NCBI GenBank assembly: GCA_024742275.1
Contig: JANSYS010000006.1
Coordinates: 162,466-226,465, forward strand
Direction of reading: 5' to 3'
Origin: Alphaproteobacteria bacterium
GTDB taxonomy: Bacteria; Pseudomonadota; Alphaproteobacteria; Thalassobaculales; Thalassobaculaceae
Length of the DNA stretch: 64,000 bases
Both the position numbers and the translations under genes were made by a program. Of this stretch, positions 1 through 9,433 are shown piece by piece; positions within the stretch are counted from its first letter, which is position 1; the number at the start of each line of letters is the position of its first letter. The notes under the pieces are model-generated. The model ran no database searches. It was given only the letters and a program-made list of their open reading frames with translations, and was not told where the DNA came from.

Positions 1-2643
1 TTTGGTCGCCTCGGGCGCTTTCGGGTCGAGCGCCCAGGTGCCTTTGCGCTTACCGATGGCGTTCCAGGTCCAGACCGTGTCCGGGTTCACCCCTTCCATC
101 AGCTTGACCTGCGCCTTGATGCGACCGTGGTGGGACGTGACGTGGACCCAGTCGTCCTCGGCGATGTCGAGCTCTTCGGCCCGCTCGCGGCTCATGTAAA
201 GCTTGTTCAGGCCGTGGATCTGTCGCAGCCAGGCGTTCATCGAGCCCCAGGAATGATACATGGCGGCCGGGCGTTGGGTGATGGCGTGCATGGGGAACTT
301 GTCCAGTTCCTCGCCCAGCATCTCGCCCTCGAAGGGTGCGTACCAGAAGGGCAGCGGGTCAAAATAGGTCTTCACCCGCTCGCGGTGATGTTCCGGGGGA
401 ACCACGTCGCCGTGGCCCTCGGCCGCGAGGCGGAAGGTTTGCAGCGGCTCGGAGTAGATCTGATGGATGATCGGGTTCGCTGCGCCGATCAGACCGAGCG
501 ACACTGCCTTTTCCAGATAGTCCTTGTTGGCGTGCTTGAAGTAGCGCTCCGACGGCGCGAATTCATGGCGCCAGAAACACTGGTTGTCGACATAGCGCTG
601 GAGCTGGTCCGGGTTTGGCTCGCCCTTGCCTTCCTTGGTGCCGTCCGCGCCGCGGAAGCCGGCAAGCGGTCCGACGCCGGGCGCGCGCTCATGGTTGGCG
701 AGGTAGTCCGGGTAGCCGCCCGGATACTTCGCCGATCCGTCTTCGTTGGTCAGGCCCGGCAGGCCGAGACGGACGCCGATCTCGATCAGCGCGTCCTGGA
801 ACGGTCGGACATCACGGTCCGGCTTGACCACCGGTTGGCGGATCGAGTCCGCCGCGCCGTCTGCGTCGCAGATCGGCCGGTCCAGCAGCGAGATGCAGTC
901 CCAACGCTCCAGATAGGTGGTGTCCGGCAGAATCAGATCAGCGTAGGCGACCATCTCGGACGCGTAGGCGTCGGAATAGATGATCTTCGGGATCTTGTAC
1001 TCGCCGGTCGCCGGGTCCTTGTCGGTCAGCATCTTCATCGTCCCCGACGAGTTCATCGTCGAGTTCCAGCTCATGTTCGCCATGTACATGAACAGGACGT
1101 CGATGGGATACGGATCGCCGGCCCAGGCGTTCTGGATCACCATGTGCATAAGCCCGTGGGCGGCCACCGGCGCGTCCCAGGAATACGCCTTGTCGATGCG
1201 CCTGGGCGTTCCGTCGGCCTCGATGAGCAGATCGGCAGGGGAGGTGGGGAAGCCCAGCGGCGGACCGCCCATCGGCTTGCCGGGCGTTATCTGATTGGCC
1301 TTGCCTGCCGGCTTGAGCGGCGGCGGTACCGGACGGGGGAACGGGGGCTTGTAGCGGAAGCCGCCCGGCGCATCGATCGAGCCGAGCAGAAGCTGGAGCA
1401 GGTGGAGAGCGCGGCAGGTATGGAAGCCGTTGGAATGGGCCGAGATGCCGCGCATGGCGTGCATCGCCACCGGCCGGCCGATCATTTTCTCGTGCCGTCG
1501 ACCGGCCCAATCCGTCCAGGGCTGATCGATCACCACTTCCTTCTCGAAGGCGGCATGGGCCAACTCCGCGGCGATCCTCCGGATGCGGTCCGCGTCGAGA
1601 CCGCAGCGTTCGGCCACCGCGTCGGGCGCGTACTCGTCCGACGTGTAGCGATCGTATAGAAGCTGGAAAGCCGGGACCGCCTTGCGGCCGTCCTCCAGCG
1701 TATGCTCGCCGACCAGAGCCGGGGCGACCTCCGCCGTCATCGCATTGGCCAGCGCGCCCGCCTTTTTGTCGAAGCAGAGCGGCGCCCCGTCGGCATCGCG
1801 CGCAAATAGCCCGTGGTCTGCCGCTCCCGGATCCTGGATTACCAGCCAAGGGGCGTTGGTGTAGCGCACGAGGTAATCCAGATCGACGCGGCGAGCCTTC
1901 AGCAACTCGTGCATCAGTGCCATGACAAACAGGCCGTCGGTACCGGGCCGGATGCCGACCCACTCGTCGGCGATCGCGGAATAGCCGGTCTTCACCGGGT
2001 TGACCGAGACGAACTTGGCGCCCCGCGTCTTGATCTTTCCGAGGCCGGTCTTGATCGGATTGCTGTCGTGATCCTCGGCGACGCCGAACATCATGAAGTA
2101 TTCGGTGTGCTCCCAGTCCGGCTCACCGAACTCCCAGAACGAGCCGCCGATCGTGTATAGCCCGGCGGCGGCCATGTTCACCGAACAGAACCCGCCGTGG
2201 GCGGCGTGGTTCGGTGTCCCGAACTGGCTGGCCCACCAACCGGTCAGCGACTGCGACTGATCGCGCCCGGTGAAGAACGCAAGCTTGCGGGGGTCGGTAT
2301 TGCGTACGCTGCCGAGCCACTCGGCCGCAGTCGACAGCGCCTCTTCCCACTCGATCTCCTTGAACTCACCGGAGCCGCGCGGCCCGACCCGTTTGAGCGG
2401 CTTGGACAGCCGCGCGGGCGAGTAGTGCTGCATGATCCCAGCGGATCCCTTGGCGCACAGCACACCCTTGTTCACCGGGTGGTTCTTGTTCCCCTCGATG
2501 TATCGGATCTTGCCGTCTTTGAGGTGAACCTTGATGCCGCAGCGGCAGGCGCACATGTAGCAGGTCGTGTAGGCGACCGAGTCGGAGACGGTCGGCGACG
2601 TTTCTACGACCTCGCGCACCGTCTCCAAGGGATTTGAAATCAT
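1..2643 (-). CDS. soeA: Molybdopterin oxidoreductase, SoeA-like sulfite dehydrogenase catalytic subunit (3' end outside window)
   Basis: The frame is open from ATG 2643 to the window edge (881 residues, C-terminus missing). The N-terminus has a 4Fe-4S ligand set C28-x2-C31-x3-C35 and C63, typical of the DMSO reductase superfamily, followed by the long Mo-bis-MGD fold. A late segment reads GVNPDTVWTWNAIGKRKG, a stretch I associate with SoeA-type sulfite dehydrogenases that feed electrons to quinones in the cytoplasm. A TauE/SafE exporter and a rhodanese upstream on the same strand support sulfur oxyanion metabolism. SoeB and SoeC would lie beyond position 1. Other members of the superfamily (tetrathionate or polysulfide reductase-like) are the main alternative. 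Confidence 0.8.
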   Translation of the reverse strand, partial: MISNPLETVREVVETSPTVSDSVAYTTCYMCACRCGIKVHLKDGKIRYIEGNKNHPVNKGVLCAKGSAGIMQHYSPARLSKPLKRVGPRGSGEFKEIEWEEALSTAAEWLGSVRNTDPRKLAFFTGRDQSQSLTGWWASQFGTPNHAAHGGFCSVNMAAAGLYTIGGSFWEFGEPDWEHTEYFMMFGVAEDHDSNPIKTGLGKIKTRGAKFVSVNPVKTGYSAIADEWVGIRPGTDGLFVMALMHELLKARRVDLDYLVRYTNAPWLVIQDPGAADHGLFARDADGAPLCFDKKAGALANAMTAEVAPALVGEHTLEDGRKAVPAFQLLYDRYTSDEYAPDAVAERCGLDADRIRRIAAELAHAAFEKEVVIDQPWTDWAGRRHEKMIGRPVAMHAMRGISAHSNGFHTCRALHLLQLLLGSIDAPGGFRYKPPFPRPVPPPLKPAGKANQITPGKPMGGPPLGFPTSPADLLIEADGTPRRIDKAYSWDAPVAAHGLMHMVIQNAWAGDPYPIDVLFMYMANMSWNSTMNSSGTMKMLTDKDPATGEYKIPKIIYSDAYASEMVAYADLILPDTTYLERWDCISLLDRPICDADGAADSIRQPVVKPDRDVRPFQDALIEIGVRLGLPGLTNEDGSAKYPGGYPDYLANHERAPGVGPLAGFRGADGTKEGKGEPNPDQLQRYVDNQCFWRHEFAPSERYFKHANKDYLEKAVSLGLIGAANPIIHQIYSEPLQTFRLAAEGHGDVVPPEHHRERVKTYFDPLPFWYAPFEGEMLGEELDKFPMHAITQRPAAMYHSWGSMNAWLRQIHGLNKLYMSRERAEELDIAEDDWVHVTSHHGRIKAQVKLMEGVNPDTVWTWNAIGKRKGTWALDPKAPEATK

Positions 2644-2788
2644 TACCTCGTCCGGGCTCTGTAAGCATGGCGCGCAAGCATCGCAGTCGGCGGCATGAGC
2701 GGTCAAGCGACGGTCGGGCTGGGATGCTCCGCGAGCTGCCCCATGTCGACCCTCGTCGAAATGGGGTCAGCTCGGATGTCCGCCCGAG

Positions 2789-3271
2789 CTAGGTCAGGGC
2801 GTCGATCTCGGCGTCGGTCAGGGAGCCCGGAACGATCGTGATCGGTATCCGCAGCCGGTCTGCCGCCTTGGTCATGAGGTGACTGACCAGCGGACCGGGA
2901 TTGTCCGACTTCGGCGCCGCCGCCAGCACGAGGATGGAGATCGACGGCTCTTCCTCTATCAGCTTCAGCAACTCGTCCCGGGCGGTCCCCTCGCGGATGT
3001 AAAGCACCGGGATCGACCCGGAAAGGTCCAACACCTGCTGGCTCACTCGGTCGAGCAGTTGTTCAGCCTCCTGACGCGCCTCCTCGCGCATCAGTTCCCC
3101 GACGCCCATCCAGTGCTGGAACTCGATCGGCTCGACGCTGCGGAACAGTGCTACCCGGCCTCCGGTATGCTTGGCCCGCTGGCAGGCAAACCGCAGCGCC
3201 ACCTTCAGTTCCTCGCTGTCGTCCACGACGACGAGGAATACGCGGTGGCTCTCGTCCGACGTCTCGCTCAT
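2789..3271 (-). CDS. Universal stress protein (UspA family)
   Basis: A 160-residue single-domain protein. It starts with a hydrophobic beta strand and acidic turn (FLVVVDDSEE), continues with an alpha/beta hydrophilic core, and ends in a strand reading IPITIVPG. This is the usual single-domain Usp length and layout. It lies between the Alph_Pro_TM gene and the SoeA-like gene on the same strand, 145 bp before the latter, so it probably belongs to the same transcription unit. A role in nucleotide-dependent stress regulation is inferred from the family only. The full G-x2-G-x9-G-S/T ATP motif is not clear here, so ATP binding is uncertain. Confidence 0.8.
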   Translation of the reverse strand: MSETSDESHRVFLVVVDDSEELKVALRFACQRAKHTGGRVALFRSVEPIEFQHWMGVGELMREEARQEAEQLLDRVSQQVLDLSGSIPVLYIREGTARDELLKLIEEEPSISILVLAAAPKSDNPGPLVSHLMTKAADRLRIPITIVPGSLTDAEIDALT

Positions 3272-3304
3272 ATCCGCTCGACCCTGATCTCGCGATCCAA
3301 TCGC

Positions 3305-4057
3305 TCAACCGACCTTACGACCGATCCACGCCGCAAGCCACCCCGCGGCCACGGCAATGATGATCGCGAGCACACCATAGGCGGCGGAGTTGGTGTGCGC
3401 GAACAGGAAAATGTCGGCGCCTATGCCCGTCTTCGACACCACCAGCGGCGTCGTCTGCGCATGAACGGCGGAACCGTCGCGCAGATAGTAGACAGCGACG
3501 GTGTAGGTGCCGATCGCCACATTGGCGGGCAGATGTATGCGGGTGCGAAACAGTCTGTTGGACAGCACCGTGACCGGCAGGACGTCGTCGGCATAGAGGC
3601 CGGCGGCCCGTTTGTTGCGGATCAGGCCCGCTCGGAATGCGGCGGCCGTCGCCGCATCGATCGCCGCGTCGTCGGGGACCATGGCGACATTCTCGATGCC
3701 GATCTGCTGTCGCTGTCGGATATCGGGTGTCGCGACGCTCTCGAGCGGTTTGGTCGCCGCCACTGCATAGAATGCCGGCACGTTTGCGAAGGTCACGGCC
3801 TCGACATTCGCCCAGACCCCCACGACCCGCTCCTTGCGCCGGACCGTCACGTCGCCACGCGGTCCCGTCACCGTGACCACGATCTCGCCCTCGCCTTCGA
3901 CGGCTCCGAACAGCAGGACATCGGCTCCGGTGAAACCCGTGGTTATCGCCACCAGATGGTCGCTCAGATCGGCGACGAGATCCTGCTGCGCGCGTGCCGG
4001 CATGTCGCCGAACAGGCCGGCGGCCATGGTGAGGAAGAGGAGCAAGCGGGCGGCCAT
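3305..4057 (-). CDS. Alph_Pro_TM family protein (TIGR02186)
   Basis: A 250-residue protein with a signal-peptide-like start (MAARLLLFLTMAAGLFG, then an Ala-rich cleavage region), a beta-rich extracytoplasmic region of about 190 residues, and one C-terminal hydrophobic helix (AYGVLAIIIAVAAGWLAAWIG) ending in a basic tail. This matches the TIGR02186/Alph_Pro_TM family of alphaproteobacteria, whose function is unknown. ATG 4057 is chosen because it lies 2 bp after the TGA of the upstream exporter gene, which implies translational coupling. The frame stays open much further upstream, but that part is antisense-like extension inside tauE. Pairing with TauE suggests an accessory to anion export. 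Confidence 0.82.
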   Translation of the reverse strand: MAARLLLFLTMAAGLFGDMPARAQQDLVADLSDHLVAITTGFTGADVLLFGAVEGEGEIVVTVTGPRGDVTVRRKERVVGVWANVEAVTFANVPAFYAVAATKPLESVATPDIRQRQQIGIENVAMVPDDAAIDAATAAAFRAGLIRNKRAAGLYADDVLPVTVLSNRLFRTRIHLPANVAIGTYTVAVYYLRDGSAVHAQTTPLVVSKTGIGADIFLFAHTNSAAYGVLAIIIAVAAGWLAAWIGRKVG

Positions 4058-4059
4058 GG

Positions 4060-4980
4060 TCAATGCCCGTCGTCGAGGTTGATCGAAAAGAGATCGGACG
4101 GGGTCGCCACCAGATCGTAGCCGAGCTTGGCGCAGACTCCGAGCACCATCACGGCAAGCAGGCCGCGCAGTTCCTCTCCCCTCAGGGAACCGGCGAAACG
4201 GCTGCCGATCTGGGCGCCGACGACCGCGCCGGCCAGCAGCATGAGGGCGAGCACCACATCGACGGTCTGCGTGTTCACGGCCTGGAGGAAGGTCACGTTG
4301 GCGGTCACGAAGATGATCTGGAACAACGAGGTTCCGACGACCACGCCCGTCGGCATGCCGAGCAGGTAGATCATCGCCGGCACCATGATGAAGCCGCCGC
4401 CCACGCCCATCAAGGCGGCCAGGATACCGACGAAAAACCCGATCCCGAGCGGCAGAAGCGCGCTGATGTAAAGCTTCGAGCGCCGGAAGCGCATCTTCAG
4501 CGGCAGGCCATGGAACCAGGTGTGCTGATGCAGTTTCGTGCGGCGCGGCGTACTGGAGCGCGCCTTGACGATGGCCCGCGCGCTCTCGTTCAACATCAGA
4601 GCACCAATGATTCCGAGGAAAATCACGTAGCATAGCTTGATCGTAAGATCGATCTGTCCGACCTCGCGCAGGGCGGCGAACGCCCATACGCCGACGGTGG
4701 AGCCGACGAAGCCGCCGACCATAAGCACCGCGCCCATCTTGAAGTCGACGTTGCCGCGGCGCCAATGGGCGATAACCCCGGACACCGACGAGGCGACGAT
4801 CTGATTAGCCTCCGTTCCGACCGCGACGGCGGGGGGTACGCCGATGAAGATGAGGAGCGGCGTCATCAGAAACCCGCCGCCCACGCCGAACAGTCCGGAC
4901 AGGAACCCCACCATGCCGCCCATCCCCAGAATGAGGAATAAGTTCACCGATATTTCGGCGATGGGCAGGTAGATGTGCAT
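4060..4980 (-). CDS. Sulfite exporter TauE/SafE family protein
   Basis: A 306-residue polytopic membrane protein with two related halves. Each half carries a Gly-rich signature of the family, GLFGVGGGFLMTPLL near residue 30 and AALMGVGGGFIMVPAM near residue 190, as expected for the duplicated TauE fold. About eight hydrophobic helices are visible. The family exports sulfite, sulfoacetate or related anions. Its placement two bases ahead of the Alph_Pro_TM gene and upstream of a SoeA-like enzyme supports a role in sulfite handling. Substrate is inferred, not shown. The 188-bp region upstream (4981-5168) has no gene and likely holds the promoter. Confidence 0.88.
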   Translation of the reverse strand: MHIYLPIAEISVNLFLILGMGGMVGFLSGLFGVGGGFLMTPLLIFIGVPPAVAVGTEANQIVASSVSGVIAHWRRGNVDFKMGAVLMVGGFVGSTVGVWAFAALREVGQIDLTIKLCYVIFLGIIGALMLNESARAIVKARSSTPRRTKLHQHTWFHGLPLKMRFRRSKLYISALLPLGIGFFVGILAALMGVGGGFIMVPAMIYLLGMPTGVVVGTSLFQIIFVTANVTFLQAVNTQTVDVVLALMLLAGAVVGAQIGSRFAGSLRGEELRGLLAVMVLGVCAKLGYDLVATPSDLFSINLDDGH

Positions 4981-5168
4981 CAGGCGCCCGATCCGTGGGG
5001 GTCAAGAGGCGGGAAGAGTTCTTGGTCAGTATCTGCAGCGGGGTAACCGTCGCCGTAAACAGGAGCGCGCCCCACCGCAAATGCGGGGGACGACGAAACA
5101 TCCCTACACCCTAACGTCGGATCTTGAAAGGTTTATTTATTTGAGGGCCTTAGCCGCGCAATTGACGA

Positions 5169-5495
5169 TCATGCACCGGGTTCTATCGGATGTCCCGACC
5201 GGTGCCAGCCGATGATGCCGTCCCGCAGCCGGTAAAGCTGCCGCTGCTCGCCGCTGTCGATCATCCTGTCCGTGGCATGACCGCAACGCACACCGCTCTT
5301 GCAATGGAAGACCACCTTCTTGTCAGCCGAGAGTTCGACGTCGGCCGGGTCGAAGCCGGACAGAGGGACCAACCGGGAACCGGGAATCCGGGCCTGGGCG
5401 AACTCGGACTCCTCGCGCACGTCGATGAGGTCGACCGATCCGTCCGCCAACCATTCGGCAAGAGTCTCGGCATCGATGAATTCGGGGCTGGGCAT
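5169..5495 (-). CDS. Single-domain rhodanese-like protein
   Basis: A 108-residue rhodanese domain: an N-terminal LIDVREESEF strand-turn, then the active-site loop HCKSGVRCG with the catalytic Cys near residue 66, and the closing DGIIGWHRSGHPIEPG segment typical of GlpE/PspE-size rhodaneses. Sulfur transfer from a persulfide donor to a thiophilic acceptor is the family reaction. ATG 5495 follows a GAGGA ribosome site at about 8 bp. It sits just upstream of the TauE exporter on the same strand, compatible with a sulfur-metabolism cluster, but 188 bp separate them, so a shared transcript is not certain. Confidence 0.88.
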   Translation of the reverse strand: MPSPEFIDAETLAEWLADGSVDLIDVREESEFAQARIPGSRLVPLSGFDPADVELSADKKVVFHCKSGVRCGHATDRMIDSGEQRQLYRLRDGIIGWHRSGHPIEPGA

Positions 5496-5624
5496 TGGGG
5501 CGTTCCTCGTTTCGGGGCATGTCTGGCGGACAAGGTGGCGCGGACGGGGGCACATCACAAGCCTTGGCAGGGCGCGACGACACCGCCTAGTCTGCCGGCG
5601 AACCGCGGGTGAGGGTTGGCAGAC

Positions 5625-6848
5625 ATGTGGGACGCGCTCTGGATCGACGTGGACATCGCCACCTGCACGGTGCCGGGAGAGTACGGGCTGATCGAGAACG
5701 GAGCGATCGGCGTCGAGGACGGCCGCATCGTCTGGGTCGGACACCGGGAAGACCTGCCGGGGCCGGTGGAGGAACTTGCCGCCGTCCTGCATCAGGGCGA
5801 GCAGAAATGGATCACGCCGGCCCTGATCGACTGCCACACCCACCTCGTGCATGGCGGCCAGCGTGCGGGCGAATTCGAGTTGCGGTTGTCCGGGGCGAGC
5901 TATGCCGACATCGCCCGCGCCGGCGGCGGTATCCTATCCACCGTCGCCGCGACCCGCGCGGCCGGCGAGGTTGATCTTCTCGCATCGACCCTCCGGCGCT
6001 TGTCGCCGCTGATCGCCGAGGGGGTGACCGTCGTCGAGATTAAATCCGGATACGGCCTCGATCTTGATACTGAATTGAAGATGCTTCGCGTCGCGCGGGC
6101 GGTGGAGCGGGAAGCGCCGGTCGATGTGATCACAACCTTCCTCGGCGCCCATGCGGTGCCGCCGGAGTTCGCGGGCGATGCCGACGGCTATATCGATTTC
6201 ATGTGCGACGAGGTACTGCCGGCGGCGGTGGAACAGGATCTGGTCGACCAGGTCGACGCCTTCTGCGAGACGATCGCCTTCTCCCCGGCCCAGGTCGAGC
6301 GGGTGTTCGAGGCGGCGAAGCTCTTCAACCTGCCCGTCAAACTGCATGCCGAGCAGCTTAGCGACTACGGGGGAGCGGAACTGGCCGCCCGATACGGAGC
6401 GCTTTCGGCGGACCATTTGGAGTACCTGTCGCCGACCGGCGTTCGGGCCATGGCCGCGGCCGGGACCGTTGCCGTGCTGTTGCCCGGCGCCTTCTATATG
6501 TTGGGTGAAACCCGGCATCCTCCGATCGGCCGGTTGCGGGATGCGGGCGTGCCGATTGCGCTTGCGACGGACAGCAATCCGGGCTCGTCGCCGATGACGT
6601 CGCTTCTGCTGACCATGAACATGGGGTGTGTCCTGTTCGGACTCGCGCCTGTCGAGGCCCTTGCGGCCGTCACCCGCAACGCGGCCCAAGCCCTGGGGCT
6701 CGCGGATACGCGCGGGACGTTGGAGGTTGGGAAGATCGCGGACTTCGTGATCTGGGACATCGAGGAACCCGCGGAACTGGCCTACCGGATCGGCTTCAAT
6801 CCCTGCGTAGAGGTTATCCGGGCTGGAGCGCCGACTCTGGTTCGGTGA
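5625..6848 (+). CDS. hutI: Imidazolonepropionase HutI
   Basis: A 407-residue amidohydrolase. It carries the metal-binding [10 protein letters not shown] motif, the substrate-pocket segment [18 protein letters not shown], the HAEQLSD metal-ligand strand, and the late [10 protein letters not shown] aspartate ligand, all characteristic of HutI. It hydrolyses 4-imidazolone-5-propionate to N-formimidoyl-L-glutamate, the third step of histidine degradation, in the cytoplasm. ATG 5625 has GAGGG about 9 bp upstream; an in-frame TTG at 5616 is too close to that site. No hutH, hutU or hutC is present nearby, so it stands alone. Its 3' end overlaps the convergent ABC ATPase gene by 35 bp. Confidence 0.95.
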   Translation: MWDALWIDVDIATCTVPGEYGLIENGAIGVEDGRIVWVGHREDLPGPVEELAAVLHQGEQKWITPALIDCHTHLVHGGQRAGEFELRLSGASYADIARAGGGILSTVAATRAAGEVDLLASTLRRLSPLIAEGVTVVEIKSGYGLDLDTELKMLRVARAVEREAPVDVITTFLGAHAVPPEFAGDADGYIDFMCDEVLPAAVEQDLVDQVDAFCETIAFSPAQVERVFEAAKLFNLPVKLHAEQLSDYGGAELAARYGALSADHLEYLSPTGVRAMAAAGTVAVLLPGAFYMLGETRHPPIGRLRDAGVPIALATDSNPGSSPMTSLLLTMNMGCVLFGLAPVEALAAVTRNAAQALGLADTRGTLEVGKIADFVIWDIEEPAELAYRIGFNPCVEVIRAGAPTLVR

Positions 6849-7614
6849 TCGGATGCCGGCTCGCCGCCAACGCACGCTCGATCATTCCCCGGGCTTCCAG
6901 GAACTCGGCGGACAACCGCAACTTCTCGTCGCGCGGGTGGGCGAACGGGGCGACGATCTCGGCGACCACCCGGCCGGGGCGCGGCGAGAGGACAACCACT
7001 CTGTCGGCCAGGAAGAGAGCCTCCTCAACATCGTGGGTCACCAGGATCACGGTGGCGGATGTGCGCTGGCGCACGCTTTCCAACAGCGCCTGCATGTCCC
7101 GGCGGGTCAGGCTGTCCAGCGCCCCGAACGGCTCGTCCATCAGCAGTAGGTCCGGTTCCGGCGCCAGAGCCCGGGCCAGGGCCGCGCGCTGTGCCATACC
7201 GCCGGACAGTGTTGCCGGGAGCGCACGGGCGAAGTCGACGATTCCGACGGCCTCGAGCCAGTCTCTCGCGCGGCGGTCGCCTTCGGCACGCGGCACCTGC
7301 CGTTCGTCCAAGCCGAAGCGCACATTGGCGGCGATGTCGAGCCAGGGGAAAAGGGCCGGTTGCTGGAACACCATGCCCCGGCGCGGATCCGGACCGTCTA
7401 CGGCGGTGCCGGCGGCGAAGACTCTGCCGGTGGAGGCGGGCACCAGTCCGGCGATCAGCCGCAGCAAAGTCGACTTGCCGCAGCCGGACGGGCCGACCAG
7501 GGCGACGAATTCGCCATCGGCGACCGTCAGGTCGAGAGGCCCGAGGACGTCCAGTGCGCCGAACCGATGCGCGACGGCGGAAAGCGCGACGGCCGGTGCC
7601 GCTGCGTTGGTCAT
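6814..7614 (-). CDS. ABC transporter ATP-binding protein, nitrate/sulfonate/taurine (SsuB/TauB-like) type
   Basis: A 266-residue ABC ATPase with Walker [11 protein letters not shown]-loop FQQPALFPW, signature [15 protein letters not shown], Walker [13 protein letters not shown] and switch His in VTHDVEEAL. The [10 protein letters not shown] and [12 protein letters not shown] wording is typical of the nitrate/sulfonate/bicarbonate importer group. ATG 7614 overlaps the stop of the upstream glutathione transferase gene in an ATGA arrangement, implying coupling. No permease or substrate-binding gene is adjacent, so this ATPase is orphaned locally and its substrate cannot be inferred. The 3' end overlaps hutI by 35 bp in convergent orientation. 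Confidence 0.9.
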   Translation of the reverse strand: MTNAAAPAVALSAVAHRFGALDVLGPLDLTVADGEFVALVGPSGCGKSTLLRLIAGLVPASTGRVFAAGTAVDGPDPRRGMVFQQPALFPWLDIAANVRFGLDERQVPRAEGDRRARDWLEAVGIVDFARALPATLSGGMAQRAALARALAPEPDLLLMDEPFGALDSLTRRDMQALLESVRQRTSATVILVTHDVEEALFLADRVVVLSPRPGRVVAEIVAPFAHPRDEKLRLSAEFLEARGMIERALAASRHPITEPESALQPG

Positions 7615-8204
7615 GCCGGAACCGGGTCCAGGTTCAACTCGGCCTCGCAACGCGCGATCCAGGACGAGAGAGCCGGCCGGGCGGCGAGATCGAATCCGCC
7701 CTGGCCCGCCATCCGAGTATAGGCGACCAGCGCAATGTCGGCGATCGTGAGGCTCGCGCCGACGAGGAACGTCCGGTCAGCCAACGCCCGGTCCATCGCA
7801 TCCAGCGCCGCCTCGCCGCGCTCGACCCGCCAGCTCTCCCGGGTTTCCTTCGGTTGGCGCCGATAGACCATGTGGAAGCGGCAGACGGCGATGTAGGGTT
7901 CGTGGCTGTATTGTTCCCAGAACAGCCATTCCGCGACCTTGGCCCGGTCGAAGGCGTCGCCCGGAGCGAGGTCAGTGCCCTCGGACAAGTATTGCAGGAT
8001 GGCGTTCGACTGGGAGATCGCCCGGCCGTCGTCCAGCACCAGGACCGGCACCTGTCCCATCGGGTTGAGAGCGAGGAATTCGGGGGTCCGGCTCTCCCCT
8101 TTCAGGATATCGACCGCTGCCCAGTCGTATGACAGGCCGAGACGGTCGGCCGTGTATTTGACCTTCAGGCAGTTGCCCGAGGCGAGGTCGCCAAGGATTC
8201 GCAT
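7611..8204 (-). CDS. Glutathione S-transferase family protein
   Basis: A 197-residue two-domain GST. The thioredoxin-like N-domain has the conserved cis-proline context MGQVPVLVLDDG and the gamma-glutamyl-binding motif ISQSNAILQYL; the C-terminal helical domain carries the fold-stabilising TIADIALVAYTRM motif. Ser/Cys near SGNCLK at the start is the likely active-site region. Function is glutathione conjugation or reduction of unspecified substrates. The stop codon overlaps the start of the ABC ATPase gene by 4 bp, so the two are co-translated, an unusual pairing whose logic is unknown. A GGAG ribosome site precedes ATG 8204. Confidence 0.9.
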   Translation of the reverse strand: MRILGDLASGNCLKVKYTADRLGLSYDWAAVDILKGESRTPEFLALNPMGQVPVLVLDDGRAISQSNAILQYLSEGTDLAPGDAFDRAKVAEWLFWEQYSHEPYIAVCRFHMVYRRQPKETRESWRVERGEAALDAMDRALADRTFLVGASLTIADIALVAYTRMAGQGGFDLAARPALSSWIARCEAELNLDPVPA

Positions 8205-8230
8205 GTCTTGCTCCGAGAAGAAGAGGCGTC

Positions 8231-9271
8231 TCAGACCTCGTCGAGCGACGGGGCCGTGCGCTGAATATGGCGGATCTTATCAAGACCCGGAACCATCTCC
8301 GCGACCAGCCAGTCGGCACGCTTGTTCGGGCTACCGCTCTCGCCGGGGAAGTCTTCCTGCCAGCGGATCATCTTGACGGCCAGCCCGCAGAGGATGCCAC
8401 CGATCGTATGGTGATTGCTGGATACGAGACGGCGCAGACGGGCGTAGCGGTATTTGCAGAGATCCTTCCAGAACTCCCGACTCGCCTCGTCGAAAGCCTT
8501 GAAGCGCTGCATGGTGAACGCGATCGCCTCCTCGACCTGTACGTCCACGATATCGCAATGGCGCATCGCGTCCTTGTTGTGCCGCAGGTGGGAATTGCGG
8601 ATCCCCTCGTCGGTCCACGCCTTGAACCTTTCGAAGGTCGGACGGATCTCTTCCATGTATCGTTTGAAGTAGGATAACGACAGGAAGATGTCCCCATAGT
8701 CCTCCAGAAATCCTGGGATCTCGTCGACCTCGATATCGAGGGCGTCGGAGATTGCCTTGATGCGTTTCAAGGCCTCTTCCCGGTCGACGCCGCGGAACAT
8801 GTCGAAGATTTCGGTGGCCGACGATACGTCCTTGGTATCGTCGCCGAATACCTTTTGCACGAGCGGTCGGGTGAAGACGCGCATGTACTCCGTCAGCTTC
8901 GCCTGCATCTGAGGCGACAGACGGAGGTGCTCGGCCTGGTCGATCTTGATGTTGTGGGACCGTAAGGTGAGCCGGAGCGAGTACACGTCGAAGCTCGGCG
9001 CCTGGGCCAGGGCCTCGATGATCGTTCGGTCGTCCTCGAATGTCGGGGCGTTTGCGTCGAAGAATGTGGAAAGCGCATTGATATCGATCTGCCCGGAGCC
9101 CGCGCGGTTGTCCTTGAACAACTCGACCACCGTTTCCAGGCGAGCGTTCTTCACCAGTCGGGTTCGGCGCATGCCCGGAGTCTGCAAGGGAATGATCGCC
9201 AGCGGAAGGATATGCAACGCATCCTTCTCTTCCGCGGTGTATCCTTCCGTGTCGATGGCCTCCGCCGACAT
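8231..9271 (-). CDS. Conserved hypothetical protein (346 aa)
   Basis: I do not recognise a named domain. The protein is 346 residues, soluble, with no signal peptide or membrane helix. It is helix-rich and charged, with repeated aromatic/acidic stretches such as EIPGFLEDYGDIFLSLSYFKRYMEEI, and a central region rich in Arg and His. A strong GGGGGA ribosome site stands 4 bp before ATG 9271. It is followed 26 bp later by the GST-ABC ATPase pair on the same strand, so it may head that transcription unit. Codon use is like its core neighbours. The divergent PilZ gene begins 162 bp away. Confidence 0.7.
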   Translation of the reverse strand: MSAEAIDTEGYTAEEKDALHILPLAIIPLQTPGMRRTRLVKNARLETVVELFKDNRAGSGQIDINALSTFFDANAPTFEDDRTIIEALAQAPSFDVYSLRLTLRSHNIKIDQAEHLRLSPQMQAKLTEYMRVFTRPLVQKVFGDDTKDVSSATEIFDMFRGVDREEALKRIKAISDALDIEVDEIPGFLEDYGDIFLSLSYFKRYMEEIRPTFERFKAWTDEGIRNSHLRHNKDAMRHCDIVDVQVEEAIAFTMQRFKAFDEASREFWKDLCKYRYARLRRLVSSNHHTIGGILCGLAVKMIRWQEDFPGESGSPNKRADWLVAEMVPGLDKIRHIQRTAPSLDEV

Positions 9272-9433
9272 CGGTCCCCCTAAAATGCCGGTAAATTGCT
9301 ATGTTTCCGGCTCAAGCTCCGCACCTTTATCAGACCGACCGGGGCGCGAACAACTGTGACGCATCGCGGAAACCCTCGGCCGGACGTCGCGCAACACGAC
9401 ATCTCAGGGTATCATGTGACGTGGGAGGACCGG

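Noticed and set aside
2879..4120. Long plus-strand open frames opposite the stress-protein and Alph_Pro_TM genes
   Set aside because: High-GC third-position bias keeps antisense frames open; the proteins lack domains and the minus-strand genes have clear family matches.
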